DNA of 64,000 nt from Epibacterium ulvae (GTDB lineage Bacteria > Pseudomonadota > Alphaproteobacteria > Rhodobacterales > Rhodobacteraceae). The position numbers and the translations under genes were made by a program. The notes below the pieces were generated by a model that was not told the origin of the DNA, made no database searches, and saw only the letters and a list, made by a program, of their open reading frames with translations. Each line of letters opens with the position of its first letter. Positions within the stretch are counted from its first letter, which is position 1. Below, in pieces: positions 1 through 8,646 of this stretch. Location: assembly GCF_018678075.1 (NCBI RefSeq), contig NZ_JAHHIR010000013.1:113299-177298 (forward strand). Reading direction: 5' to 3'.

Positions 1-49
1 AGAGGCCAAGATTTCCGAAGCACTGGCGCGCATCTCCGAAATCGCCTGA
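1..49 (+). CDS. 3' end of an unidentified protein (partial)
   Basis: An open frame enters from the left edge and ends at a TGA at 47-49. The 15 visible residues are Ala/Glu/Ile-rich and would form a helix (ending ALARISEIA). They are too few to name a family. The frame is supported only by being open to the edge and by typical GC-rich codon use. A spacer of about 170 bases separates it from the next gene, so the two are probably not tightly coupled. Confidence 0.35.
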   Translation, partial: EAKISEALARISEIA

Positions 50-222
50 TTTCGCGTGACAACATCATGAAAACGCCTGCCCCATAGGGTGGGTGTTTTT
101 ACTCTCATTTTCCGTCGCGCTGCCCCCCCCCCGTAAATCTGCGGGGAAAAAAGCCTACATTCTTATCATTGCCTTTGTCCGCATTCTGGGCCAGCCTGCA
201 TTTCACAAAGGAGAGAGCTCAA

Positions 223-516
223 ATGCCAAAAGGGTACTGGATCGCCCATGTGGACGTCGACGATATGGAGCGCTACAAATCCTATGTCGCCGCAAATGCC
301 GCCCCTTTTGCTGAGTATGGCGCGCGTTTTCTCGTGCGTGGCGGGCAAAAAGAAGTCCGCGAAGGCCACATGCGCAGCCGCTCGGTTGTGATTGAATTCA
401 AAGACTACGAGACCGCCAAAGCCTGTTACGACTCGGTGTCTTATCAAGACGCCAAGGCCTTGCGCGATCCGGTTTCGACCGGTGACATGGAAATCATCGA
501 AGGGTACGACGGCTGA
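223..516 (+). CDS. DUF1330 family protein
   Basis: This 97-residue protein has the DUF1330 dimeric alpha/beta-barrel pattern: an N-terminal GYWIAHVDVDD strand, a YKSYVAANAAPFAEYGARFLVRGG segment read in two parts (helix then strand), and a C-terminal region with an EFKDYETAKA helix. Family members are small cytoplasmic proteins of unknown biochemical role. The ATG at 223 was chosen over an earlier in-frame ATG at 169 because the purine-rich AAGGAGAGAG lies about 7 bases before it and the family begins at this point. It is followed after 31 bases by the TerB-like pair. Family call is firm, function is unknown. Confidence 0.85.
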   Translation: MPKGYWIAHVDVDDMERYKSYVAANAAPFAEYGARFLVRGGQKEVREGHMRSRSVVIEFKDYETAKACYDSVSYQDAKALRDPVSTGDMEIIEGYDG

Positions 517-547
517 CCGCAGCCGCTGACATGAGGGCGCATAACCC

Positions 548-1015
548 ATGCCAATGTTGAAAAAACTGTTCCAGGCCTTCCGACCCGAAGCCCAGACCGA
601 CTTGCCGGACCCAGACGCGGAACTCGCGCTTGGGGCGTTGCTGGTGCGGGTGGCCCAGGGTGATCGCGCCTATCAGGTGGAAGAGATCAGCCTGATCGAC
701 CGTATTCTGGCGCGTCTGTATCAACACAACGCGATCGAGGCCGCCAAGGTCCGCGCGACCTGTGAAAAGCTGCACACCGCTGCGCCAGACACCGACACCT
801 TTGGCCGCCTGATCCGCGAGACAACCGGATTGGAAGACCGGCTATCGGCGCTGGATGCCCTGTGGGAGGTGGTTCTGGCCGACGGGATTGAGCGCAAAGG
901 CGAAGTTGAGATTGTAAATGACGCTTGCCAGGCCATGGGCCTATCGATCAAGGACAACACCCGCGCTCGTGCCCGCGCACGGGCAAAACTATTTCCGGAA
1001 GACGTTTTACAATGA
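548..1015 (+). CDS. TerB-like (tellurite-resistance TerB family) protein, first of two paralogues
   Basis: The 155-residue product has an N-terminal LKKLFQAFRP amphipathic segment and then the all-helical TerB core, with a repeated pattern of short helices around ALLVRVAQGD (about residues 30-39) and LWEVVLADG (about 103-111). These two stretches mark the two halves of the TerB fold. The C-terminus carries an RARARARAK tract made from an alternating CGC/GCN run. TerB-like proteins are thought to sit at membranes or bind metals, but no catalytic role is established. Its TGA overlaps the ATG of the next gene (ATGA), so translation of the two is probably coupled. Confidence 0.75.
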   Translation: MPMLKKLFQAFRPEAQTDLPDPDAELALGALLVRVAQGDRAYQVEEISLIDRILARLYQHNAIEAAKVRATCEKLHTAAPDTDTFGRLIRETTGLEDRLSALDALWEVVLADGIERKGEVEIVNDACQAMGLSIKDNTRARARARAKLFPEDVLQ

Positions 1016-1464
1016 TATTTCGCGACCTCTTGAATGTGCTTCTTGACCCTGCGCCGCAACCGCTCAGCGATGGTGACGCACGTATGGCGCTGACCGCGCT
1101 GTTGGTACGGATTGCGCGCGCCGATCACAATTATGCCGAGGTCGAGAAGGACCGGATCGACCGGATCAATATGGCGCGCTACGGCCTCGATATTGGTGGC
1201 GCGATCATCCTGCGCGAACAGGCCGAAGGGTTGGAGGCTGAGGCCCCTGATACCGTGCGTTTCACCCGCGCCATCAAAGAGGCCGTGGCGCTGGACAACA
1301 GAATCGCTGTGATCGAGTCCATGTGGCAGGTCGCCCTTGCGGATGGCGAACGTGACGCCCAAGAAGACGCATTGATGCGGATGGCGGCGAACCTTTTGGG
1401 GATCAACGACGTTCAAAGCGCCGCCGCCCGTCAACGGGTCGAAAAAACCACAAACGGCGGTTGA
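1012..1464 (+). CDS. TerB-like protein, second paralogue
   Basis: This 150-residue protein is a paralogue of its upstream neighbour. The same ALTALLVRIARAD and MWQVALADGERD stretches occur at matching positions, and an N-terminal FRDLLNVLLDP helix precedes them. The start at 1012 overlaps the upstream stop by four bases; an open frame reaches back to 925, but the protein then lacks family similarity. Both copies therefore belong to one transcription unit and could form a heterodimer (inference). Function is unknown. Confidence 0.75.
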   Translation: MIFRDLLNVLLDPAPQPLSDGDARMALTALLVRIARADHNYAEVEKDRIDRINMARYGLDIGGAIILREQAEGLEAEAPDTVRFTRAIKEAVALDNRIAVIESMWQVALADGERDAQEDALMRMAANLLGINDVQSAAARQRVEKTTNGG

Positions 1465-1617
1465 GTGCGCCGATTTTTTCGCCTCACCTTTTATCGATCA
1501 GACCAATTATGCCGACAATTTGCATAGAAGGTGGGATCTGCCGCCGGTTTGCCAGTTGCCATTGCCGACATTTTTTGTCCAATTAGTCCGATCAGCATTG
1601 AAATGGACTGACTGACC

Positions 1618-2394
1618 TTGACCGACACATCTTCTGTTCTTGAAATCCGCGGCCTCCACAAATCTTACGGCGAGTTGGAGGTGATCAAGGGCGTCGATGT
1701 CAGCGCCAAACGCGGCGATGTGATTTCCCTCATTGGCTCCTCCGGGTCTGGCAAATCCACCCTGCTGCGGTGCTGCAATCTGTTGGAAGACAGCCAACAG
1801 GGCGACATCCTATTCAAGGGCGAAGCGATCAAGTGGAACGGCAGCGACCACAACCGCCGCCCCGGTGATGCCAAACAGATCATCCGCATTCGCACCAATC
1901 TGTCGATGGTGTTTCAGCAGTTCAACCTGTGGTCCCATATGACCATTTTGGAAAATGTCATGGAGGCCCCGGTGACCGTGTTGGGCCGCGACCGCGACGA
2001 GGTGGAAACCAAAGCTCGCCAGTATTTGGACAAGGTTGGCATCGGCGACAAATGCGACGTCTACCCGGCGCAGCTGTCCGGTGGCCAACAGCAACGCGCC
2101 GCCATCGCGCGGGCCCTGTGTATGGAGCCCGAGGCGCTGCTGTTTGACGAACCCACATCTGCGCTGGACCCGGAACTGGAACAAGAAGTGATCCAGGTCA
2201 TCAAAGATCTCGCCGCAGAAGGCCGCACCATGTTGATCGTGACTCACGACATGGACATGGCGGCAGAGATCTCAACCCATGTGATATTCTTGCATAAAGG
2301 TTTGATCGAGGAGGAAGGCTCCCCGGATCAGGTCTTTGCAAACACCCAATCTGATCGGCTGCGCAGCTTCTTAAAATCGACGCGCCACGGATAA
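1618..2394 (+). CDS. Polar amino-acid-type ABC transporter ATP-binding protein (HisP/GlnQ family)
   Basis: A 258-residue ABC ATPase that energises uptake through the two permeases encoded downstream. Walker A GSSGSGKST lies at residues 40-48, the Q-loop at VFQQFNLW (about 98-105), the signature LSGGQQQR from 153, Walker B LLFDEPTSALD from 174 and the switch histidine in IVTHDMDMA near 210. The insertion between Walker A and the Q-loop (EAIKWN...RPGDAKQI) is typical of HisP/ArtP ATPases. The frame has no ATG near its beginning. TTG at 1618 is the only sensible start, because a TGA sits in frame at 1609. It opens a four-gene transport operon. Confidence 0.93.
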   Translation: MTDTSSVLEIRGLHKSYGELEVIKGVDVSAKRGDVISLIGSSGSGKSTLLRCCNLLEDSQQGDILFKGEAIKWNGSDHNRRPGDAKQIIRIRTNLSMVFQQFNLWSHMTILENVMEAPVTVLGRDRDEVETKARQYLDKVGIGDKCDVYPAQLSGGQQQRAAIARALCMEPEALLFDEPTSALDPELEQEVIQVIKDLAAEGRTMLIVTHDMDMAAEISTHVIFLHKGLIEEEGSPDQVFANTQSDRLRSFLKSTRHG

Positions 2395-2432
2395 GACCAA
2401 TAAACGACAACAAACTATCGGGAGAAACATTC

Positions 2433-3143
2433 ATGAAATCATTGATTTTGGGAACTGCCATTGCCGCATTTACCGGCACATTGGCCTTTGCCGAAACCAC
2501 CGTGCGTCTGGGCACCGAAGGGGCCTATGCGCCTTGGAACTTCCTCAACGATGCTGGCGAAGTAGATGGGTTCGAGCGCGAGCTAGGCGATGAGCTGTGC
2601 ACACGCGCAGAACTCACCTGCGAGTGGGTCACCAACGAATGGGATTCGATCATCCCCAACCTGACCTCCGGCAACTATGACGCCATCATCGCGGGCATGT
2701 CGATCACCGACGAACGCGATGAGGTCATCGACTTCACCCAGCCTTACACTCCGCCAGATCCCTCGGCCTATGTTGCGCTGTCTACAGATGTTGACCTGGC
2801 CAGCGGTGTGATCGCTGCGCAAGCGACCACCATCCAGGCGGCCTTCATCGCGGACCAGGGCTGGACCGTCATTGAATTCGCAACCCCCGAAGAGACCGTA
2901 GCAGCCGTGCGCAACGGCGAAGCAGATGCGGTTCTAGCCGACAAAAGCTTCCTCGACACCGTTGTGGATGACCAGCTGGTGATGCTGGAACGCTCCGAGG
3001 CCATCGGTGGCGGCGTTGGTCTGGGCCTGCGCGAATCTGACACGGAACTGCGCGACAAGTTCGACGCTGCCATCCAGTCGATGAAAGACGACGGCACGCT
3101 GAACACAATGATCGCCAAATGGGAAGTTGCCTCCCAGTGGTAA
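2433..3143 (+). CDS. Periplasmic amino-acid-binding protein of the ABC importer (SBP_bac_3 family)
   Basis: A 236-residue family 3 solute-binding protein. Residues 1-20 are a Sec signal peptide with cleavage predicted after AFA. The mature part begins TTVRLGTEGAYAPWNF, the typical first strand and ligand loop, followed by the GFERELGDELC motif, and by GNYDAIIAGMSIT and RDEVIDFTQPY, which are hallmarks of the family. The C-terminal half has the ADAVLADKSFL hinge segment. The ligand cannot be read from sequence; the neighbouring gamma-glutamyl-type enzymes suggest an amino acid or amine-derived compound (inference). RBS GGGAGAAA precedes the ATG. Confidence 0.92.
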   Translation: MKSLILGTAIAAFTGTLAFAETTVRLGTEGAYAPWNFLNDAGEVDGFERELGDELCTRAELTCEWVTNEWDSIIPNLTSGNYDAIIAGMSITDERDEVIDFTQPYTPPDPSAYVALSTDVDLASGVIAAQATTIQAAFIADQGWTVIEFATPEETVAAVRNGEADAVLADKSFLDTVVDDQLVMLERSEAIGGGVGLGLRESDTELRDKFDAAIQSMKDDGTLNTMIAKWEVASQW

Positions 3144-3244
3144 TCTGATCCTTTCCGGATCCCGCAGGCCCGCCAATTGCGCGCGGGCCTGCCTCATTCT
3201 CTCCCGCGCCCCACCTGGGCATGATCAGAGAAGACAGGTTTTAT

Positions 3245-4129
3245 ATGTTTTCCTACTGCACGGACCCATCAACGCTTGAAGGGTTGTCTTGGCTCAGCTG
3301 CTATCTGAGCACCGGCAAACACATGGCGTTTTACGCCTCCTTCGGCACCGTCCTTTTGCTTTTGGCGATCACCGCCCCGACCGCCTTGTTGTTCGGCCTT
3401 GGTGGCGCTGTGGCAGCACGCGCCTCTTTTGCGCCGCTCAGCTGGTTTGGGCGCGGCTATATCGCCATTGTGCGCGGCGTGCCGGACATCGCATTCTTTT
3501 TGTTCTTTGTGATCGCGCTGGATCAGGGCATCGAATGGCTGCGTCACAAGGTCAAATGCCCCGACTGGTCCGAACCCATCCGCCAGGGCAGCGACTTTCT
3601 GGTCTGCGATATCGCCAAAATGCCGCTCAGCGCCTCACCGCAATGGGTGCATGAGATCTATGGCTTCTGGCTCGCGATTTTGACTTTTGCCATCGTGTTT
3701 GGCGCCTTTGCGGCCAATGTAATTTATGGTGCGATGCAGGCGGTTCCACGCGCGCAGTTGGAAACCGCCGCCGCCTATGGTTTGAACCCACGCCAGACCT
3801 TTCGCCGGATCCTGTTGCCTCAGATGTGGAGTTTTGCGCTGCCGGGCCTGTCGAACCTTTGGATGGTTTTGATCAAAGCCACGCCGCTGCTGTTCCTGCT
3901 GGGCGTCGAAGACATCGTCTATTGGGCTCGTGAATTGGGCGGCACCAAGAACGCGCGTTTCACCGACTACCCCCATGGCGATTGGCGCATGTGGTATTTC
4001 CTGGCGCTTCTGGTCTTCTACCTTGGCTTCACCAAAGTCTCGGAAATGGTTCTGTCGCGGATCACGGTCCGCCTGTCGCGCGGACAGGCCACAGTTGCAG
4101 GCGAAGCCCTGCGCAAAGCGAAGGGGTGA
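3245..4129 (+). CDS. ABC transporter permease, polar amino acid type (HisQ-like)
   Basis: A 294-residue inner-membrane permease. An N-terminal membrane segment (about residues 25-50) is followed by the exporter-type EAA loop, seen as QLETAAAYGLNPRQTFRRILLPQ about two thirds through when read across its parts; this loop contacts the ATPase. The region IVRGVPDIAFFLFF matches the HisQ/HisM N-terminal half. A large loop with cysteines (KCPDWSE, LVCDIAK) between helices is unusual for HisQ. Start 3245 is preferred because AGAAGACAGG lies before it; an in-frame ATG at 3221 is the alternative. Confidence 0.88.
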   Translation: MFSYCTDPSTLEGLSWLSCYLSTGKHMAFYASFGTVLLLLAITAPTALLFGLGGAVAARASFAPLSWFGRGYIAIVRGVPDIAFFLFFVIALDQGIEWLRHKVKCPDWSEPIRQGSDFLVCDIAKMPLSASPQWVHEIYGFWLAILTFAIVFGAFAANVIYGAMQAVPRAQLETAAAYGLNPRQTFRRILLPQMWSFALPGLSNLWMVLIKATPLLFLLGVEDIVYWARELGGTKNARFTDYPHGDWRMWYFLALLVFYLGFTKVSEMVLSRITVRLSRGQATVAGEALRKAKG

Positions 4130-4133
4130 TCAC

Positions 4134-4940
4134 ATGAACTGTCTTGAGACCATCCAGGCCTATGCCTTCCGCTCCATCGGGTTTGGCGAACGCCTCCTGC
4201 CCCGCAGCGATTTTACCTTGTGCGATCAATTCACGCTGATCGGCTCGGGCATGTTGTGGAACATCTATTTCGGAGCCATCGCCCTCGTGTTTGGCTTTGT
4301 CTTTGCAACCGCATTGGCGCTGGCCAAGAACAGCCCCTTCCGGGGCCTGCGCAAACCAGCCGAGTGGTTCATCTTCCTGTTCCGAGGCTCGCCGCTGTTT
4401 ATCCAGTTCTTCTTTGCATACTTCCTGTTTTTGAACCTCAAAGCACTGTCGCCGCTGTTTGATTCCTTCACCGCAGCCGCCGTAGGTGCGTTGATTGTGC
4501 TGTTCCTCAACACCTCAGCCTATTCGGCAGAGATCTTTTACGGCGCGCTGCGCTCGGTGCCCAAAAACGATATCGAGGCGGCAGACGCCTATGGGCTGAC
4601 CGGCATGGCCAAGTTCCGCCGCATCGTCTGGCCGACCATGATGCGACTGGCCTGGCCGTCCTACACGAACGAGGCGATCTTTCTCTTTCACGCCACAACG
4701 CTTGTGTTCTTTTCGGGCTTTCCCTCGTGGAAACAACAGGGCGATGCGCTCTATTATGCGAGCTATTTTGCGGACAAGACCTTTAACCCCTTTGTCCCGT
4801 ACCCGATCCTCGCCTTCTATTTCATCCTGCTGACACTGTGCGTCATCTCTCTGTTTGGCATGGTGAACCGCAGGCTGAACAGACATGTCTCCCAAACCCA
4901 ACGAAAGCGAATGCGCATCAGGATGAACCTGATCCGATGA
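4134..4940 (+). CDS. ABC transporter permease, polar amino acid type (HisM-like)
   Basis: The second permease subunit, 268 residues, begins four bases after the stop of the first. It shows FIFLFRGSPLFIQFFF (HisM N-terminal signature) and the EAA loop around DIEAADAYGLTGMAKFRR, followed by the membrane segments that complete the pore. It would pair with the upstream permease as a heterodimer in the inner membrane. A strong intrinsic terminator lies 10 bases downstream, so the importer forms its own transcription unit, separate from the glutamine synthetase-like genes that follow. Confidence 0.9.
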   Translation: MNCLETIQAYAFRSIGFGERLLPRSDFTLCDQFTLIGSGMLWNIYFGAIALVFGFVFATALALAKNSPFRGLRKPAEWFIFLFRGSPLFIQFFFAYFLFLNLKALSPLFDSFTAAAVGALIVLFLNTSAYSAEIFYGALRSVPKNDIEAADAYGLTGMAKFRRIVWPTMMRLAWPSYTNEAIFLFHATTLVFFSGFPSWKQQGDALYYASYFADKTFNPFVPYPILAFYFILLTLCVISLFGMVNRRLNRHVSQTQRKRMRIRMNLIR

Positions 4941-4950
4941 CCCAAAACCC

Positions 4951-4977
4951 AACGGCTCCCCTTGCGGGAGCCGTTTT
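4951..4977 (+). terminator. Intrinsic terminator of the amino-acid ABC operon
   Basis: Perfect 10-base arms at 4951-4960 and 4966-4975 close a five-base loop, and the descending arm runs into a short T tract. It sits just after the last permease gene. Confidence 0.85.
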
Positions 4978-5067
4978 CACATGCAGATGCGAAATATTTT
5001 GATCAAATTTCCTTGTCCTTCCCCCGTGACCTCCGCTAGGCTGCGGTCAACGAACAAAGGTTAGCCC

Positions 5068-6387
5068 ATGGATATCAGCAGTTTTTCCACCATTCGCCTT
5101 GGCTGTGTCGATCTGAACGGGATCTGGCGCGGCAAACGTCTGGCCAGCGCCCAGGCCGGAAAGCTGGACGCGGGCGGCGTGCGCATGCCTTTGTCCGCGC
5201 TCAACGTTGATATCTTTGGCTGCGACATCGAAGACAGCCCGCTGGTTTTCGAAAGCGGCGATGCAGACGGCATGTTGCTGCCCACTGACCGCGGCGCTGT
5301 GCCGATGCCCTGGCTGGGCGCGCCGACCGCGTTGGTGCCGATGATGACCTACCGCGACGATGGCACACCGTTCCTGGGCGATCCGCGTCAGGCGCTGGTG
5401 CATGTCCTGGACCGTTACGCCGCAAAGGGATGGCAGGTCGTGGCCGGCACCGAGATGGAGTTCTGCCTGATCGACGACAGCGGTGACCAGCCCAAGCCAC
5501 CCGCAAACCCAATCACCGGTCGCACCCTCGCCCATCAGGAAGTGCTGTCGCTGGCTGAACTTGATGCCTTTGATGCGTTTTTCACTGACCTTTATGACGG
5601 ATGTGATGCGATGGGAATCCCGGCGCAGGCTGCGATTTCGGAATCGGGCCTGGGCCAGTTTGAGGTAAACCTCAATCATCAGAGCGCCTTGCGCGCCGCA
5701 GATGACGCGGTTCTGTTCAAAACTTTGATCCGTGGCATTGCCCGTAAACACGGGTTTGCCGCCAGTTTCATGGCCAAACCCTATGGGGACGAGGCCGGAA
5801 ATGGCCTGCATGTGCATTTCTCGGTGGTGGATCAGGACGGGCAAAACGTCTTTGACAATGGCGCCGACGACGGCGCCGATCTGCTGCAACAGGCCGTAGC
5901 CGGCTGTCTGGCCGCGATGCCTGCCAGCACCCTGCTGCTCGCGCCGCATGGCAATTCCTATGACCGTCTGGTGCCCGGAGCCCATGCGCCCACGGCCGCG
6001 TTGTGGGGCTATGAAAACCGCACTGCCGCGCTGCGCATTCCCGGCGGCTCGCCCAAGGCACGCCGGATCGAACACCGCACCGCCGGTGGCGACATCAACC
6101 CCTATCTGATGCTGGCAACCGTGTTTGGAGCCGCATTGGTTGGGATCGAAGATCAGATGCAGCCCCCCGCCCCCATCACAGGCGACGCCTATCAGGTCAG
6201 CGATGCACCGCAGCTGGCCCCCGATTGGGAAACCGCGATAACCTGGCTAGAGCAAGACCCGATGATGGCGCGCATTCTCCCGGCTGAGACCATTCGCAAT
6301 CTGGTCATGACAAAACGTCAGGAGCTGCGCAGCTTTGCGGCCCTTGACCCCAAGTCCCATTGGCAGGTGCTTCTGGAAGCCGTATGA
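5068..6387 (+). CDS. Glutamine synthetase family protein (gamma-glutamyl-amine ligase type), first copy
   Basis: A 439-residue ATP-dependent ligase of the glutamine synthetase fold. The glutamate/metal-binding motifs are visible: EMEFCLID (about residue 131), an ESGLGQFEVNL segment (about 191), GNGLHVHFS (about 250), the NSYDRLVPGAHAP substrate loop and the NRTAALRIPGG and EHRTAGGDINPY segments. Length and the short N-terminus resemble PuuA/GlnT-like enzymes that glutamylate amines, not housekeeping GlnA. No adenylylation-site tyrosine motif was recognised. With the amidotransferase and a second ligase downstream it probably handles the substrate of the upstream importer (inference). Confidence 0.87.
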   Translation: MDISSFSTIRLGCVDLNGIWRGKRLASAQAGKLDAGGVRMPLSALNVDIFGCDIEDSPLVFESGDADGMLLPTDRGAVPMPWLGAPTALVPMMTYRDDGTPFLGDPRQALVHVLDRYAAKGWQVVAGTEMEFCLIDDSGDQPKPPANPITGRTLAHQEVLSLAELDAFDAFFTDLYDGCDAMGIPAQAAISESGLGQFEVNLNHQSALRAADDAVLFKTLIRGIARKHGFAASFMAKPYGDEAGNGLHVHFSVVDQDGQNVFDNGADDGADLLQQAVAGCLAAMPASTLLLAPHGNSYDRLVPGAHAPTAALWGYENRTAALRIPGGSPKARRIEHRTAGGDINPYLMLATVFGAALVGIEDQMQPPAPITGDAYQVSDAPQLAPDWETAITWLEQDPMMARILPAETIRNLVMTKRQELRSFAALDPKSHWQVLLEAV

Positions 6388-6438
6388 AACGGATCAGAGG
6401 CACACGCCACCCTGCAATTTGATCATATTTGGTGACCC

Positions 6439-7119
6439 ATGAAGATCGGCATCCTGCAAACCGGCCACTCCCCGGATGAGATGAAGCACAGCCACGGCAA
6501 TTACGACGAGATGTTTTTCCGTCTGCTCGATGGCAATGGTTTCACGTTTGAGACCTTCTCAGTTGTGGATGGTGTCTTCCCCAGCGGCTTGGATGCGGCT
6601 GAGGGCTGGTTGATTACCGGCTCCAAACACGGCGTCTATGAAGATCACGCCTGGATCCCACCACTGGAAGATCTGATCCGCGCGATCCACAACGCGGGCC
6701 TGCCGCTGGTTGGTGTCTGTTTCGGCCATCAGATCATCGCCCAGGCAATGGGTGGCAAGGTCGAGAAATTCGCTGGCGGCTGGGCCGTCGGGCGCACCAC
6801 GTATGAGCTGGACGGCGAACGCGTTGCCCTAAACGCTTGGCATCAGGATCAAGTGGTCGAACCGCCCTCCGGTGCAGAAGTGATCGGCCAAAACGCCTTT
6901 TGTCAAAATGCGATGTTGGCCTATGGCGACAAGATCTGGACGGTTCAACCGCATCCCGAATTCGACGCTTCTTTTATCGACGGTCTCATCCAATATCGCG
7001 GCAGCGGGGTCGTCCCGGATGACCAGCTGGCCCAAGCCCATGAAGATCTGAACGCCCCCGTCAACAACAGTGATATGGCGCAACGCATCGCCGCCTTTTT
7101 CAAACAAGTGAGGTCCTAA
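6439..7119 (+). CDS. Class I glutamine amidotransferase-like protein
   Basis: A 226-residue stand-alone GATase1 domain. The nucleophile elbow GVCFGHQ places the catalytic cysteine at residue 94, and PHPEF supplies histidine 172 and glutamate 174, so the triad is complete. Such proteins hydrolyse gamma-glutamyl bonds or release ammonia for a partner. It lies between two glutamine synthetase-like genes, and its TAA shares one base with the ATG of the second. This suggests it acts on a gamma-glutamyl intermediate made by one of those ligases, as PuuD does after PuuA (inference, not shown by sequence). Confidence 0.88.
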   Translation: MKIGILQTGHSPDEMKHSHGNYDEMFFRLLDGNGFTFETFSVVDGVFPSGLDAAEGWLITGSKHGVYEDHAWIPPLEDLIRAIHNAGLPLVGVCFGHQIIAQAMGGKVEKFAGGWAVGRTTYELDGERVALNAWHQDQVVEPPSGAEVIGQNAFCQNAMLAYGDKIWTVQPHPEFDASFIDGLIQYRGSGVVPDDQLAQAHEDLNAPVNNSDMAQRIAAFFKQVRS

Positions 7120-8477
7120 TGGCCGATTGGTACAAAGACGTCCCTCAGGCGGCGATTGATTATCTGGGCGAGCATCGCCTGGATGAGGTGGAGTGTATCA
7201 TCTCGGACCTGCCCGGCATCGCGCGCGGCAAGGCGGTGCCCGCCTCCAAATTCGCACGTCAGGAATATTTCCACCTGCCCGACAGCATCTTTTATCAAAC
7301 GGTGACCGGCGATTGGGCCGATGCCGCAGATGAGGACGGCTGGATCGAAAAAGACATGACCCTGCGTCCGGATTTCTCCACCGTATCAGCCGCGCCCTGG
7401 ACTGGTGATTGGACGTTGCAGGTCATCCATGACGCCTATGACCGTGACGGCGCGCCGATCCCCTATTCGCCGCGCAACGTGTTGAAACGGGTGGTCGACC
7501 TGTATCGCGCCAAAGGCTGGGAACCCGTCGTGGCGCCTGAGATGGAATTCTATCTGGTCGCCCGCAACACGGATCCCGGTCAGGAAATCAAGCCGATGAT
7601 GGGCCGCTCGGGCCGACCCGCCGCCGCTCGCCAGGCCTATTCCATGACAGCCGTGGATGAATTTGGCCCGGTGATCGACGACATCTATGATTTTGCCGAG
7701 CACCAAGGCTTCGAGATCGACGGCATCACCCAGGAAGGCGGCGCGGGCCAGCTGGAGATCAACCTGCGCCACGGCGATCCGGTCAAACTGGCGGATGAGG
7801 TTTTCTACTTCAAACGCCTGATCCGCGAGGCCGCACTGCGCCACAATTGCTTTGCCACCTTTATGGCGAAACCGATTGCGGACGAACCCGGCTCGGCCAT
7901 GCATATCCACCACTCGATCATTGATCGGGAAACCGGTGAGAATATCTTTTCTGGCCCCCAGGGCGGTGAGACGGATGCGTTTTATCACTTCATCGCCGGG
8001 CTCCAAAACCACCTGCCCGCAGGTCTTGCGGTGATGGCGCCCTATGTGAACTCCTATCGCCGCTATGTGAAAGAACACGCAGCCCCCATCAATCTCGAAT
8101 GGGCTCGGGACAATCGCACCACCGGCATTCGTATTCCCCTGTCCGGGCCTGCCGCGCGTCGGGTGGAAAACCGCATTGCCGGCATGGATTGCAATCCCTA
8201 CCTAGGCATCGCGCTCTCGCTGGCCTGTGGCTATCTTGGCCTCATCAAAGAAGAGCGCCCGCGCCGCCAGTTCAAAGGCAACGCCTACGAAGGGGATGGC
8301 GACATTCCCCAGGTCATGGGCCAGGCGCTCGATCTTTTTGATGAGGCGACCGAACTGCACGAGATCCTGGGCGCCGATTTCGCCCGCGTCTATTCGATCG
8401 TCAAACGCACCGAATATGATGAATTCCTACAGGTGATCTCACCCTGGGAACGCGAGCACCTCCTGCTCAACGTGTGA
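7119..8477 (+). CDS. Glutamine synthetase family protein, second copy
   Basis: A 452-residue ligase of the same fold as the copy at 5068. Visible motifs are an early LPGIARGKAVP segment, EMEFYLVA (about residue 142), EGGAGQLEINL, GSAMHIHHS, the NSYRRYVKEHAAP loop, NRTTGIRIP and the ENRIAGMDCNPY segment. It retains the first-domain part ahead of the catalytic core. It overlaps the amidotransferase gene by one base, so the three enzymes are translated together. The pair of unequal ligases suggests two different acceptors or two steps. Confidence 0.88.
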   Translation: MADWYKDVPQAAIDYLGEHRLDEVECIISDLPGIARGKAVPASKFARQEYFHLPDSIFYQTVTGDWADAADEDGWIEKDMTLRPDFSTVSAAPWTGDWTLQVIHDAYDRDGAPIPYSPRNVLKRVVDLYRAKGWEPVVAPEMEFYLVARNTDPGQEIKPMMGRSGRPAAARQAYSMTAVDEFGPVIDDIYDFAEHQGFEIDGITQEGGAGQLEINLRHGDPVKLADEVFYFKRLIREAALRHNCFATFMAKPIADEPGSAMHIHHSIIDRETGENIFSGPQGGETDAFYHFIAGLQNHLPAGLAVMAPYVNSYRRYVKEHAAPINLEWARDNRTTGIRIPLSGPAARRVENRIAGMDCNPYLGIALSLACGYLGLIKEERPRRQFKGNAYEGDGDIPQVMGQALDLFDEATELHEILGADFARVYSIVKRTEYDEFLQVISPWEREHLLLNV

Positions 8478-8501
8478 TTCACCCCGATTTGCGCTGAATT
8501 C

Positions 8502-8535
8502 AATCACCCGTCGCTGCAAAGCGGCGGGTGATTTC
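8502..8535 (+). terminator. Hairpin terminator after the glutamine synthetase-like operon
   Basis: Arms at 8502-8510 and 8525-8533 match perfectly and continue inward with five further pairs (one G-T) to a GCAA tetraloop at 8516-8519. The T tract is weak, so termination may be partial. Confidence 0.6.
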
Positions 8536-8646
8536 GCAACACAGCCACAAAATATCGCCAATTTCGCACCTGTTCGGCGGCTTTGTCTTGGAATGTTTAC
8601 CTGATTGTTTTACGTTTTTGAAAGTCTGAATTCAGGATTTTGAAAT

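Noticed and set aside
961..985. Alternating GC-rich tract resembling a short repeat
   Set aside because: It encodes the Arg-Ala run of the first TerB protein and is too short to be a repeat array.
5047..6075. A 342-codon minus-strand frame opposite the first glutamine synthetase-like gene
   Set aside because: The plus frame has all glutamine synthetase motifs, so this is a shadow.
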